Positions 16,784 through 24,367 of a stretch of 64,000 nucleotides of DNA are shown here, piece by piece. Both the position numbers and the translations under genes were made by a program. The stretch comes from Luteirhabdus salina. Lineage in GTDB: Bacteria > Bacteroidota > Bacteroidia > Flavobacteriales > Flavobacteriaceae. Positions within the stretch are counted from its first letter, which is position 1; each line of letters starts with the position of its first letter. The notes under the pieces are model-generated. The model was not told the DNA's origin. It was given only the letters and a program-made list of their open reading frames with translations, and made no database searches. Location: the NCBI GenBank assembly GCA_025384855.1, contig JALAHT010000001.1, positions 186,001 through 250,000 of the forward strand. The letters are read 5' to 3'.

Positions 16784-17740
16784 TTATAGTGAGGGCAACA
16801 GTACTTGATTGATGGCATGGACTACACCGTTCGCCGCTTGTACATTTGTTACAATAATATTACTTGTTCTTCCATTAGGATCTGTAATCGTTGCAGCATC
16901 TGCATCAATTTCAATGTTTGCCCCCAAGGTAAGTACGGTTCCCGTAGTAAGGTCTTCCGCTCGCACATTAGCCCCTTGAATAACGTGTGTATTTAAAGTT
17001 GCCGTTAGTGTTCCACCATCTATATCCGCAAGAGAATTGACGCTCAATTCAGTCAATAATGCGCCAAAGGCATCATTAGTAGGTGCAAATACTGTAAATG
17101 GGGGTAAATCAGCTGGAATGGGTGTCGATAAAATTCCTACAAAATCAGGTTGATCGTCACGCGTTAACGCCTGAACCAACGTTTCAAAAGTAGGATCGGC
17201 TGTAGCAAAGGTTACTACCGTAGGTAGTGTAATTACAGCATCTACAGCATGAATAATCCCGTTTTCAGCTGAGATATCGGCATTCGTTACGGTAGAAACT
17301 CCATTGAGTTCTACTCCGTTGCTAGTATTGATATAAATACTAAGATTGTTATCGGTATTCGAATACGTTGCCAATGTGGTATCGTAGCCAGTAGATAAAT
17401 CGCCTGAAGCAAGTTCGCCATTCAATACATGGTTCAGGAGCGTTTGTCGTAAGGCTTCTTCTGGAACATCCTCTAAACTTGCGAAGTTATTAGCCTGTAA
17501 AAAGGCATCAAAAGCTGCGTTGTTAGGAGCAAAAACGGTATAGGAAGCGCTCCCATTTAGAGTGGCCGTAAGACCAGCTTGTTCCAAAGCGGCTGCCAAG
17601 GAAGAATAGTTCGGATTGTCTGCCACAAATTCGGCAATGGTCTGATTGTCATCTACATCTCCAGCATCATCATCGTTGCTGCAAGCAACCATAAAAACAC
17701 CTAGTAGAAAAATACTTGTTAGTTTTAGAAGGTTTTTCAT
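16784..17740 (-). CDS. fasciclin-domain lipoprotein
   Basis: The 318-residue protein has a lipoprotein signal with lipobox MVAC (Cys20), then an Asp-rich linker and two fasciclin (FAS1) domains. The domains are recognised by the paired motifs YTVFAPNNAAFDAFL and FTVFAPTNDAFGALL, and by NGIIHAVDAVI and NGVVHAINQVL. Such proteins act in adhesion or matrix contact at the cell surface. The gene stands alone between convergent and divergent neighbours. Confidence 0.9.
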   Translation of the reverse strand: MKNLLKLTSIFLLGVFMVACSNDDDAGDVDDNQTIAEFVADNPNYSSLAAALEQAGLTATLNGSASYTVFAPNNAAFDAFLQANNFASLEDVPEEALRQTLLNHVLNGELASGDLSTGYDTTLATYSNTDNNLSIYINTSNGVELNGVSTVTNADISAENGIIHAVDAVITLPTVVTFATADPTFETLVQALTRDDQPDFVGILSTPIPADLPPFTVFAPTNDAFGALLTELSVNSLADIDGGTLTATLNTHVIQGANVRAEDLTTGTVLTLGANIEIDADAATITDPNGRTSNIIVTNVQAANGVVHAINQVLLPSL

Positions 17741-17881
17741 AGTATTAGTTTTAAGCTAAAATACTGTAGTACTGTCAAATGCAAAGTAAGATTAACGTAT
17801 GTTTAATATATTTTATCAATTATTAAACAATTATTTTTCATGAAGGGTCGGTAATCCTTTCGAGCCGAAAAAAAACTTATA

Positions 17882-17889
17882 TATCTTTA
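17882..17889 (+). promoter_or_regulatory. -7 promoter element of the M28 peptidase gene
   Basis: TATCTTTA lies 17 nt before the ATG at 17907. It is one base off TAnnTTTG and identical to the octamers before the genes at 3023, 29731 and 30803. Confidence 0.45.
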
Positions 17890-17906
17890 GCAACAAAATC
17901 TTTTGT

Positions 17907-19376
17907 ATGAAATCATTTTATTCACTTCTATTTCTTTTTATTGCAATTACGGGACTCGCGCAAACCGATAGGGAAAAAACGGCTGCTACGGTAGATCAGC
18001 ATGATATCCGTGCCCATATAGGTTTCCTTTCCGATGATTTATTAAAAGGAAGGGAAACCGGTACCGAAGGCAATAAAATAGCTGCTGCCTATATCGCAAG
18101 CATTTTAAAAAGCTATGGAGTTCAGCCAAATCCGAAAACAGGGAACTATTATCAAGAGGTTCCTTTGGAGAAGAGTACACCCCCAAATCGTATGACCTTA
18201 GTGGTAAACGGTTCGGAGTATAAGGAGAAAGTTGCTGTTATGCCACAAAACTTCAGCTACGGGGGAAATGGCGTCTACTTGGGCTATGGTCTGGAAGACG
18301 ACTATAAAAATGCAGACGTAAACGAAAAATTAGTTTTTATAAAAGCTGGCAGCCCGAAGTCGGATAATATTCAAGAAGCCTTCGGACTTCGCGATAAAAA
18401 AATGGAACTCGCCATGAAAGCTGGCGCTGCGGGAGTTATTGAGCTTGTAAAAGCTGGCGACCGTACTTGGGGGTATCTCTCCAATCGATTTGGCGCTACC
18501 CAAATTCAATTAGCCAACACAGAAGAAGGAGCCAAAAAATTACCATACCTGTGGATTCGTGATGAATTCGGAACGTATGCGAACGATTTAAGCAGTAAAA
18601 AAGCTATTACAGTAAAATGTTCCGTTTCGGGAGCTACTTCAGAAACCATACTGTCACAAAACGTAGTAGGTATCGTGGAAGGAAGTGATGCTACCCTAAA
18701 AAACGAGTATGTCATCTATTCGGGTCATTACGACCATGTAGGTATTGGTGAAGCCGACGCAACAGGCGATACGATTTATAATGGCGCACGCGATAATGCC
18801 GTAGGAGTTACTACGGTGCTTAGCATGGCTGAAAACCTGTCTAAATATCCTACGAAACGTTCGGCTTTATTCATTCTATTTACTGCGGAAGAAAAAGGGC
18901 TACTTGGAAGTAAACACTATGTTGAAAATCCCATCGTACCCTTAGAGCAAATGGTATATTGTTTTAACAGCGACAATGGTGGATACAACGATACCACGAA
19001 GGCAACAATTGTTGGACTTACGCGAACTACTGCTGAAAAAGCGTTGAAGGATGCTGTTTCTTCCTTCGGGCTGACCGCCATCGAAGACCCTGCCCCGGAA
19101 CAAGGATTGTTTGACAGAAGCGATAATGTTCATTTTGCAAGAAAGGGTATCCCAGCTCCTACATTTTCACTGGGGTTCACCGCATTCGATGCTGAAATCA
19201 TGAAATACTATCACCAAGCTGGCGATGAAGCAGATTCGTTGGATTACGACTATTTGTTGAAGTTTTTCCAATCGTATGTAATGTCTGGACGCGCTATTGG
19301 TAATATGTCTAAAAAACCTTTCTGGGTGAAAGGCGATAAATATGAAGAAAGCGGAAAAGAGCTTTACGGCATGTAA
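17907..19376 (+). CDS. secreted M28-family zinc aminopeptidase
   Basis: The 489-residue precursor has a signal peptide ending at TGLAQ. A PA domain-like insert covers about residues 100-220. The M28 metal motifs are SGHYDHVG, NGARDNAVG and FTAEEKGLLGS, with a later NSDNGG and a C-terminal His near KYYHQAGDE. It is predicted to release N-terminal residues from peptides outside the cytoplasm. It adds to the set of exported peptidases at 6-19 kb. A hairpin terminator follows. Confidence 0.9.
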   Translation: MKSFYSLLFLFIAITGLAQTDREKTAATVDQHDIRAHIGFLSDDLLKGRETGTEGNKIAAAYIASILKSYGVQPNPKTGNYYQEVPLEKSTPPNRMTLVVNGSEYKEKVAVMPQNFSYGGNGVYLGYGLEDDYKNADVNEKLVFIKAGSPKSDNIQEAFGLRDKKMELAMKAGAAGVIELVKAGDRTWGYLSNRFGATQIQLANTEEGAKKLPYLWIRDEFGTYANDLSSKKAITVKCSVSGATSETILSQNVVGIVEGSDATLKNEYVIYSGHYDHVGIGEADATGDTIYNGARDNAVGVTTVLSMAENLSKYPTKRSALFILFTAEEKGLLGSKHYVENPIVPLEQMVYCFNSDNGGYNDTTKATIVGLTRTTAEKALKDAVSSFGLTAIEDPAPEQGLFDRSDNVHFARKGIPAPTFSLGFTAFDAEIMKYYHQAGDEADSLDYDYLLKFFQSYVMSGRAIGNMSKKPFWVKGDKYEESGKELYGM

Positions 19377-19380
19377 CATA

Positions 19381-19410
19381 AAAAGCCACTCCAACAAGGG
19401 AGTGGCTTTT
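19381..19410. terminator. intrinsic terminator after the M28 peptidase
   Basis: A perfect 12-bp stem AAAAGCCACTCC/GGAGTGGCTTTT with a 6-nt loop lies between convergent genes. The plus-strand T-run is short, and it may also serve the lipoprotein gene on the minus strand. Confidence 0.82.
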
Positions 19411-19440
19411 CCAATTGGGGCAAAAATTGAGGAGCTACAC

Positions 19441-21309
19441 TTATAGCTTCTCGAACACTAAGGTATCGGTACCACCGTTACCTCCACTAATATCAAACAA
19501 TTCTACTCGGGTTGTAATGTAGTTGTCAACATTCCAATCGTCGTTTAGTTCTTCAAGTGGTGATGTTGGACCTAAGTTTAAAGTAACCTTTAAAACATTA
19601 TCGTCAAACCCGACGCTCCAAGTACCGCTTTCCGAAGTACCATTAGCATCGATTGCAACGGTACCATCGGTATTGAAATCGAAGGTATAATTTGTATAAT
19701 CGTTCGTTTCATTATTCCCATCGTCCAGATATGTTTCCACATACCACATGCCATCAACTAATATATCCATCAACTCTTGGACATCGCCTGTGCCGGTACC
19801 ACCACAGTCGGCTGGATTTCTTCCAAAATTAAGATAATCGGTTCCGCCATTTCCACCACTAATATCGATCAGTTCTATTAGCTCGGTAGTGAAATTGCTT
19901 ACATCCCAATCATCGTTTAGGTCGTCGAAGGGGTCATCTTCACCTGTAGTATCGAAATTCAAATTTAAGTCGAGGGACGCTCCGCTACCCGTAGCAGACC
20001 AAGTACCATTTACTGTATTGTTGTCGCTAGTTGCCGTTACCGTTTGATTGCTTGCGAAGACAAACTCATACGCAACATAGTCGCAGGTTTCATCTTCACC
20101 ATCATCTTCCAGTAGATTGACGTACCAACTTCCATCAGTAAGTGTATTTACAAAACCGCCATTATCCGTTCCACCACAGTCGGCTGGATTTCTTCCGAAG
20201 TTCAGGTAATCGGTACCTCCGTTTCCACCGCTAATATCCAATAATTCGATAAGTTCGGTAGTGAAATTAGTTACATCCCAATCATCGTTCAGGTCATCGA
20301 ACGGATCGTTCTCGCCAGTCGTATCAAAGTTTAGGACTAAATCCAATGTCGATCCATTTCCGGTCGTCGACCACGTACCATTTACAGTATTGTTAGCACT
20401 GCTGGCGGTGACTGTTTCATTAGAGGCAAACACAAACTCGTATTCGGCATAGTCGCAAGTTTCATCGTTTCCATCATCTTCCAAAAGGTTCACATACCAA
20501 GAACCATCGGTTAAGGCAGCCACAAAATCGCTATTTCCGGTTCCACCACCATTTGGGTTCCGTTCAAAGGTGACATAATCGATAGTGCTATCGCCACTGA
20601 TATCCTTCAGTTCAATAATTTCGTTTGTTGCATTGATGATATCCCAATCTTCATCTAACTCATCTAAAGGATCTTCATTTCCAAAGAAAAGTTCGAGGTC
20701 AGGGAAACTGCTTCCTGTAAGTCCCCACGTTCCATTGGTAACCACGCCATTTTTAGTAGCTGTTGCGGTACTATCGCTTGCAAATTCGAAGGCATATCCC
20801 GCAAAATCGCTCGTTTCATCCGTATCATCAAAATAATAGGTTACATACCAAACGCCATCGGTAAGGTATTGTACAAAATCGGCTGGAACTTCATTCTGCC
20901 CGTTACTTTCACAATCGGATATAAGCGTTCCCAATTGTTCGTTATCGCTTACTTCAACCACAGTCCCATCATTAAGTACTACTTGAATAGGATAGCTAAT
21001 GCTTACGGAAAAGTTAGGGTCTAGTTGTGTTAAGAAAGTAAACAATTCACCATCGTTATTGATCGTTACCGTATCGGTCTGTTCTTGGTTACTATCATAC
21101 ACAAATAAGGTAATCGGATATAAGAAATCGATACAATCGATTGCGTTCGAATCGTTCGGGCCTGAGGAGGCGCGTTCCATTAAGGTGGTGAGTTGTGCCG
21201 ATATCGCATTGACATCTTCTGGCATTGGTTCTTCATCCCTTGTACAGGAAGTGGCCATTACAAACAATCCTGTTATCAGAATCAGGATACTTTTCTTTAG
21301 TCGGTTCAT
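19441..21309 (-). CDS. surface lipoprotein with four lipocalin-like repeats
   Basis: The 622-residue protein has a lipobox ATSC (Cys22). One N-terminal unit follows (about 59-133; FLYPITLFVYDSNQE ... SISYPIQVVLNDG), then four repeats of about 110-115 residues at roughly 143-251, 261-374, 385-498 and 510-622. Each repeat opens with DG-WYV, contains an NGTW strand and an Asp-rich LNDDWD motif, and ends with DISGGNGGTD-L-F. Repeats 2 and 3 are nearly identical and each has a Cys in DETCDY and in PADCGG. The fold resembles short lipocalin-like beta-barrels, but this is inferred. Function is unknown. A putative ECF-type promoter precedes it. Confidence 0.85.
   Translation of the reverse strand: MNRLKKSILILITGLFVMATSCTRDEEPMPEDVNAISAQLTTLMERASSGPNDSNAIDCIDFLYPITLFVYDSNQEQTDTVTINNDGELFTFLTQLDPNFSVSISYPIQVVLNDGTVVEVSDNEQLGTLISDCESNGQNEVPADFVQYLTDGVWYVTYYFDDTDETSDFAGYAFEFASDSTATATKNGVVTNGTWGLTGSSFPDLELFFGNEDPLDELDEDWDIINATNEIIELKDISGDSTIDYVTFERNPNGGGTGNSDFVAALTDGSWYVNLLEDDGNDETCDYAEYEFVFASNETVTASSANNTVNGTWSTTGNGSTLDLVLNFDTTGENDPFDDLNDDWDVTNFTTELIELLDISGGNGGTDYLNFGRNPADCGGTDNGGFVNTLTDGSWYVNLLEDDGEDETCDYVAYEFVFASNQTVTATSDNNTVNGTWSATGSGASLDLNLNFDTTGEDDPFDDLNDDWDVSNFTTELIELIDISGGNGGTDYLNFGRNPADCGGTGTGDVQELMDILVDGMWYVETYLDDGNNETNDYTNYTFDFNTDGTVAIDANGTSESGTWSVGFDDNVLKVTLNLGPTSPLEELNDDWNVDNYITTRVELFDISGGNGGTDTLVFEKL
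19816..20529 (-). repeat. near-identical tandem duplication inside the 622-residue lipoprotein gene
   Basis: The DNA for residues 261-374 and 385-498 forms two copies offset by 372 nt (124 codons). The encoded domains differ at few positions, while repeats 1 and 4 are much more diverged, so this duplication is the most recent in the family. Such in-frame repeats can expand or contract by recombination. Confidence 0.85.
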
Positions 21310-21340
21310 AGTTATCTTTTTTAGGGGTTTGTATTAATGA

Positions 21341-21370
21341 GACAGTTTCACTTCAAAAAACCCTACCCAT
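21341..21370 (-). promoter_or_regulatory. putative ECF-sigma promoter of the 622-residue lipoprotein gene (site A)
   Basis: On the minus strand it reads ATGGGTAGGG, then 15 nt beginning TTTTTTGAAG, then CTGTC. The CTGTC ends 31 nt before the start codon. Sites B (23719-23748) and C (24316-24345) have the same TAGGG-N15-(C/T)TGT layout. The first 20 nt of sites A and B are identical at 19 positions. Confidence 0.72.
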
Positions 21371-21390
21371 TTATTAAAAAAGCATAAAAA

Positions 21391-21412
21391 AACCACCCAA
21401 GATTGGGTGGTT
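21391..21412 (-). terminator. intrinsic terminator of the 583/162-residue lipoprotein operon
   Basis: On the minus strand the perfect 9-bp stem AACCACCCA/TGGGTGGTT with a 4-nt loop is followed by seven T. It sits 25 nt after the stop codon of the 162-residue lipoprotein and just before site A of the next gene. Confidence 0.88.
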
Positions 21413-21437
21413 GAGGAGAGTTGAACTAGTTGGGGTG

Positions 21438-21926
21438 CTAATTCTTCTCGAAAGTTAAGGTGTCGGTCCCTCCGTTTCCGCCACTAATGTCGCGCAATTC
21501 AATTTTGGTATCGCTGGCTGAAAGGATATCCCAATCATCGTTCAAGTCTTCAAAATCATCAGTATCTGGAACATTAAAGAAGATAATAAAGTCGTCATCG
21601 TCGGAAGCGCCATCATCATCGGAAGAACTACTAGAATCGATAGCCCAAGTACCAACTTTGTCATTGCTTCCATTTTCAGCGCGTAGGGTTCCATCACTCT
21701 CAAAAGTGAATACGTAGCCATTGAAATCAGACGTTTCATCTTGACCCGAATCAATAAAGCTGGTAACACGCCAAGTTCCATCCTGTACGATAGCAATGGT
21801 TTGACTGGCGCTCGGATTGTTGTCATCGTTAGTCGAGTCATCGTCGCTTGAACAGCTAATGACAAATGGTACACTAATTAAAATAGCAACTAAGGGTTGT
21901 AGCAATAATTTTTTCATCTTTTTCAT
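21438..21926 (-). CDS. single-repeat surface lipoprotein
   Basis: The 162-residue protein has a lipobox VISC (Cys25) followed by an Asp/Ser-rich linker and one copy of the repeat found in both neighbours: DGTWRV near residue 48, a KVGTW strand, LNDDWDI and the closing DISGGNGGTDTLTFEKN. An acidic Asp-Ser stretch is inserted in the middle. It starts 13 nt after the stop of the 583-residue gene, so the two form an operon. It may represent the minimal unit of the family. Function is unknown. Confidence 0.82.
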   Translation of the reverse strand: MKKMKKLLLQPLVAILISVPFVISCSSDDDSTNDDNNPSASQTIAIVQDGTWRVTSFIDSGQDETSDFNGYVFTFESDGTLRAENGSNDKVGTWAIDSSSSSDDDGASDDDDFIIFFNVPDTDDFEDLNDDWDILSASDTKIELRDISGGNGGTDTLTFEKN

Positions 21927-21939
21927 AAATAATTCGTGT

Positions 21940-23691
21940 TTAGTTTTGTTTAAAAATTAGGGTGTCTTCAATATTGTTGCTGCTATCGCGAATTACGAAG
22001 GTCACCTCCGTTTCTGAAAAGCTAAGCGCTTCATAATCATCATCGTCGGCGTCGTTTATCGGACTGTCCATATCGAAATCGAACACAAGGATATCGCCTG
22101 AAAGGGCAACCGACCAGGTACCATCCACGTCTTCCGTGCCATCGGTAGCCGATACCGTTCCATTAGGGTTGAAGGTGAAGGTAAACCCATCGAATACATT
22201 CGTGTCGTCTTCACCTGCATCCAAAAAGGTATCTACATACCAAGTTCCCGCTTCAAGAGTACTTCTAAGCTCGGCTGGATCTGGAGTTGAATTGTTAGGC
22301 TCCCGTTCAAAGGTCAGGAAGGTGTCTGGACTACCGGAACCTGCTTCAGCAAATTCGATAATCTCCATAGAACTGTTCAATACTAACCAATCATCGTCGA
22401 GATCGCCCAACGGATTTCCGCTTCCGGAGCTATCAAAATCGAATTCCACAATAAAATCGTCACCTTGCGGCACCACCGTCCAACTACCTTGTATTTGGTT
22501 CACGCCATTATCGGCTAGGGCAGAATTGTCGGTTTCAAATGTAAATTCATAGCCATTGTAGTTAGATGTCTCATCGTCGCCGTCCTCTTCAAATAAGGTT
22601 ACAAACCAACTATCGGTCGTTAGGTTTTGAATGAATTCAGAAAGCGCTGTATTATTTCCATCGGAAGGCTCGCGACCAAAAATAAGGCTATCGATACTAT
22701 CATCGTCGCTATCATCTTGGAGTGAAATGGTCTGATCACTAACTTGAATTATGTCCCAGTCTTCATTAAATTCATCCAACGGATCGTCGCTACCAAAATC
22801 CAATTCCCACTGTGGCGGTGTTCCCTCATTATATTCCCAACTACCAATGATAAAGCTATTGCCAATGTAGGCATGGGCTGTACTATCGGTAGCAAAGGAA
22901 AACTGATATTCCTGATAGGTTGCAGTAGCCTCAAAATCGTCAAAATAGTAATTCACATACCAACTTCCATTTGAAATAATCTGGGCGAACTCGGAAGGCT
23001 CAGGTAAATTATCTACACAACTCTGCAGTAATGCCGTTAGCTCCAAATTTGAAGTGACTGTTTGTGTACTATTATCCTGAAGTATAATTTCCAACGGAAA
23101 GGAAATACTTAACACCAGATCATCATCCAAGCCAGAAAGAAACTGATACAGTTCGAGATCGGAAGTAATACTAACATCGGTGGATTCTTCCTGATTGGCA
23201 TCGTATACAAAGAATGTGATGGGATAGACGAAATCCAGACACAAGAGATCCTGAGGAAAATCGGCACAATCGCTAATGATATTCAGTAATTCCGATTGAC
23301 TAGTAACTTCAATAGTGGTATAATCTGAATATTGCAGCGTGATAGGAAAAACGATTTCTACCGTATCGGTGTTAGTGGTCGATTGATTTAAAAGGGTAAC
23401 GACTGAAGCGAGATCGCTTTCCGAAGTGAGCGTTATTTCAGTACCATTCACCACCACTGAAATAGGGTATACGATAGACGTACAACTATTCCCGTCTATA
23501 AAATTATCTTGACTACTTTCTGCTGCTGCATTTTGCACCAAAAGGTTTGTAAGCACAGAATTTGCAGTAATGGTATCTTCTTCATCGGTCTCATCGATGA
23601 TTTCCTGTTCCTCGCGCTGGCAACTAAAAAGCGCTAGAAAAACCAACAATAACAGGGTCCAAGGTAGCGAAATGTTATAACTTTTTTTCAT
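21940..23691 (-). CDS. surface lipoprotein with two YPI units and three lipocalin-like repeats
   Basis: The 583-residue protein has a lipobox LFSC (Cys24). Two related N-terminal units cover about 70-142 and 151-225; each begins with a Cys then VYPI and ends with SDC or QSC, so one disulfide per unit is possible. Three WYV-type repeats follow at about 233-340, 351-463 and 472-583. The composition is strongly acidic (Asp/Glu). The second N-terminal unit is very close to the single one in the 622-residue protein. It is transcribed divergently from the ECF sigma gene, with putative ECF site B 27 nt before the start codon. Function is unknown. Confidence 0.85.
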   Translation of the reverse strand: MKKSYNISLPWTLLLLVFLALFSCQREEQEIIDETDEEDTITANSVLTNLLVQNAAAESSQDNFIDGNSCTSIVYPISVVVNGTEITLTSESDLASVVTLLNQSTTNTDTVEIVFPITLQYSDYTTIEVTSQSELLNIISDCADFPQDLLCLDFVYPITFFVYDANQEESTDVSITSDLELYQFLSGLDDDLVLSISFPLEIILQDNSTQTVTSNLELTALLQSCVDNLPEPSEFAQIISNGSWYVNYYFDDFEATATYQEYQFSFATDSTAHAYIGNSFIIGSWEYNEGTPPQWELDFGSDDPLDEFNEDWDIIQVSDQTISLQDDSDDDSIDSLIFGREPSDGNNTALSEFIQNLTTDSWFVTLFEEDGDDETSNYNGYEFTFETDNSALADNGVNQIQGSWTVVPQGDDFIVEFDFDSSGSGNPLGDLDDDWLVLNSSMEIIEFAEAGSGSPDTFLTFEREPNNSTPDPAELRSTLEAGTWYVDTFLDAGEDDTNVFDGFTFTFNPNGTVSATDGTEDVDGTWSVALSGDILVFDFDMDSPINDADDDDYEALSFSETEVTFVIRDSSNNIEDTLIFKQN

Positions 23692-23718
23692 ACTTAAGAT
23701 GGGGATGTTTATAGGTAG

Positions 23719-23748
23719 AACAGCAAAGCTTCAAAATACCCTACCCAT
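23719..23748 (-). promoter_or_regulatory. putative ECF-sigma promoter of the lipoprotein operon (site B)
   Basis: On the minus strand it reads ATGGGTAGGG, then 15 nt beginning TATTTTGAAG, then CTGTT, ending 27 nt before the start codon at 23691. The upstream TTTGAAA is shared with site C. It lies in the 102-nt divergent region that also carries the sigma gene promoter. Confidence 0.72.
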
Positions 23749-23768
23749 TTTTCAAACTTTTTTTTAAA

Positions 23769-23776
23769 TATATTTG
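23769..23776 (+). promoter_or_regulatory. -7 promoter element of the ECF sigma gene
   Basis: TATATTTG is a perfect TAnnTTTG match, 17 nt before the ATG at 23794. No TAGGG box was seen on this strand before the sigma gene, so the sigma gene itself seems to use the housekeeping promoter. Confidence 0.55.
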
Positions 23777-23793
23777 ACCTCAATCATTTTCCT

Positions 23794-24303
23794 ATGCAAG
23801 AGCACGAAAACGTTTGTAATGAGGGAATATTTTCCCAAATATATAACGAACATAGCGAATCGGTATATCGATTTATCTACTTTAAGTGTGGCGATGAAGC
23901 CCAGGCATCCGATTTGGTACAAGAGGCGTTCGTGAAATTATGGCAAAATTGCAAAAAAGTGATGCCTTCTAAAGCGAAGTCGTTTTTATATACGGTAACG
24001 CGAAATGCTTTTTATAATGAAGTGGCCCATCAAAAAGTTGTGCTGAAGCATGCCAAGCTCCAACCTACAAAAGTGGAAAACCAATCGCCTGAATTCCTGA
24101 TGGAAGAAAAGCAGTACCACAAAAAGGTGCAGGAAGTAATTGAAAGTCTTACCAAAGCGCAACGAACTGCTTTTTTATTGAATCGTATTGAAGGGAAAAA
24201 ATATGCCGAAATAGCCGAGATGCTAGACATTTCAATAAAGGCCGTCGAAAAGCGAATGAGCCAGGCATTGGTCGTTATCCGAAAGGAAATCGGCGATATT
24301 TAA
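23794..24303 (+). CDS. ECF RNA polymerase sigma factor (FecI-like)
   Basis: The 169-residue protein has sigma region 2 at about 20-90 (VYRFIYFKC, then LVQEAFVKLWQN and FLYTVTRNAF) and region 4 at about 110-160 (LTKAQRTAFLLNRIEGKKYAEIAEMLDIS followed by a recognition helix, given here in part). Regions 1.1 and 3 are absent, as in all ECF factors. It directs polymerase to a small set of promoters when released by its anti-sigma factor. The FecR gene follows after 64 nt, and the TonB receptor comes next, so this is a FecI-FecR-FecA-type surface-signalling cassette. Its likely targets are sites A, B and C. Confidence 0.92.
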   Translation: MQEHENVCNEGIFSQIYNEHSESVYRFIYFKCGDEAQASDLVQEAFVKLWQNCKKVMPSKAKSFLYTVTRNAFYNEVAHQKVVLKHAKLQPTKVENQSPEFLMEEKQYHKKVQEVIESLTKAQRTAFLLNRIEGKKYAEIAEMLDISIKAVEKRMSQALVVIRKEIGDI

Positions 24304-24315
24304 ATTTTTGAAAGT

Positions 24316-24345
24316 GATGGTAGGGTTTTTTCTGAAAAACTTGTT
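24316..24345 (+). promoter_or_regulatory. putative ECF-sigma promoter before fecR (site C)
   Basis: GATGGTAGGG is followed by 15 nt beginning TTTTTTCTGA and then TTGTT, ending 22 nt before the fecR start codon. GGTAGGGTTTTTT is shared exactly with site A. Position between the sigma and anti-sigma genes suggests feedback: the active sigma factor raises its own inhibitor and receptor. Confidence 0.7.
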
Positions 24346-24367
24346 TCACTATTGAAATACCAGATCC

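Noticed and set aside
21542-21874. 110-codon frame inside the 162-residue lipoprotein gene
   Set aside because: It is a shadow frame; the lipoprotein frame has a lipobox and repeat homology, and this one has none.
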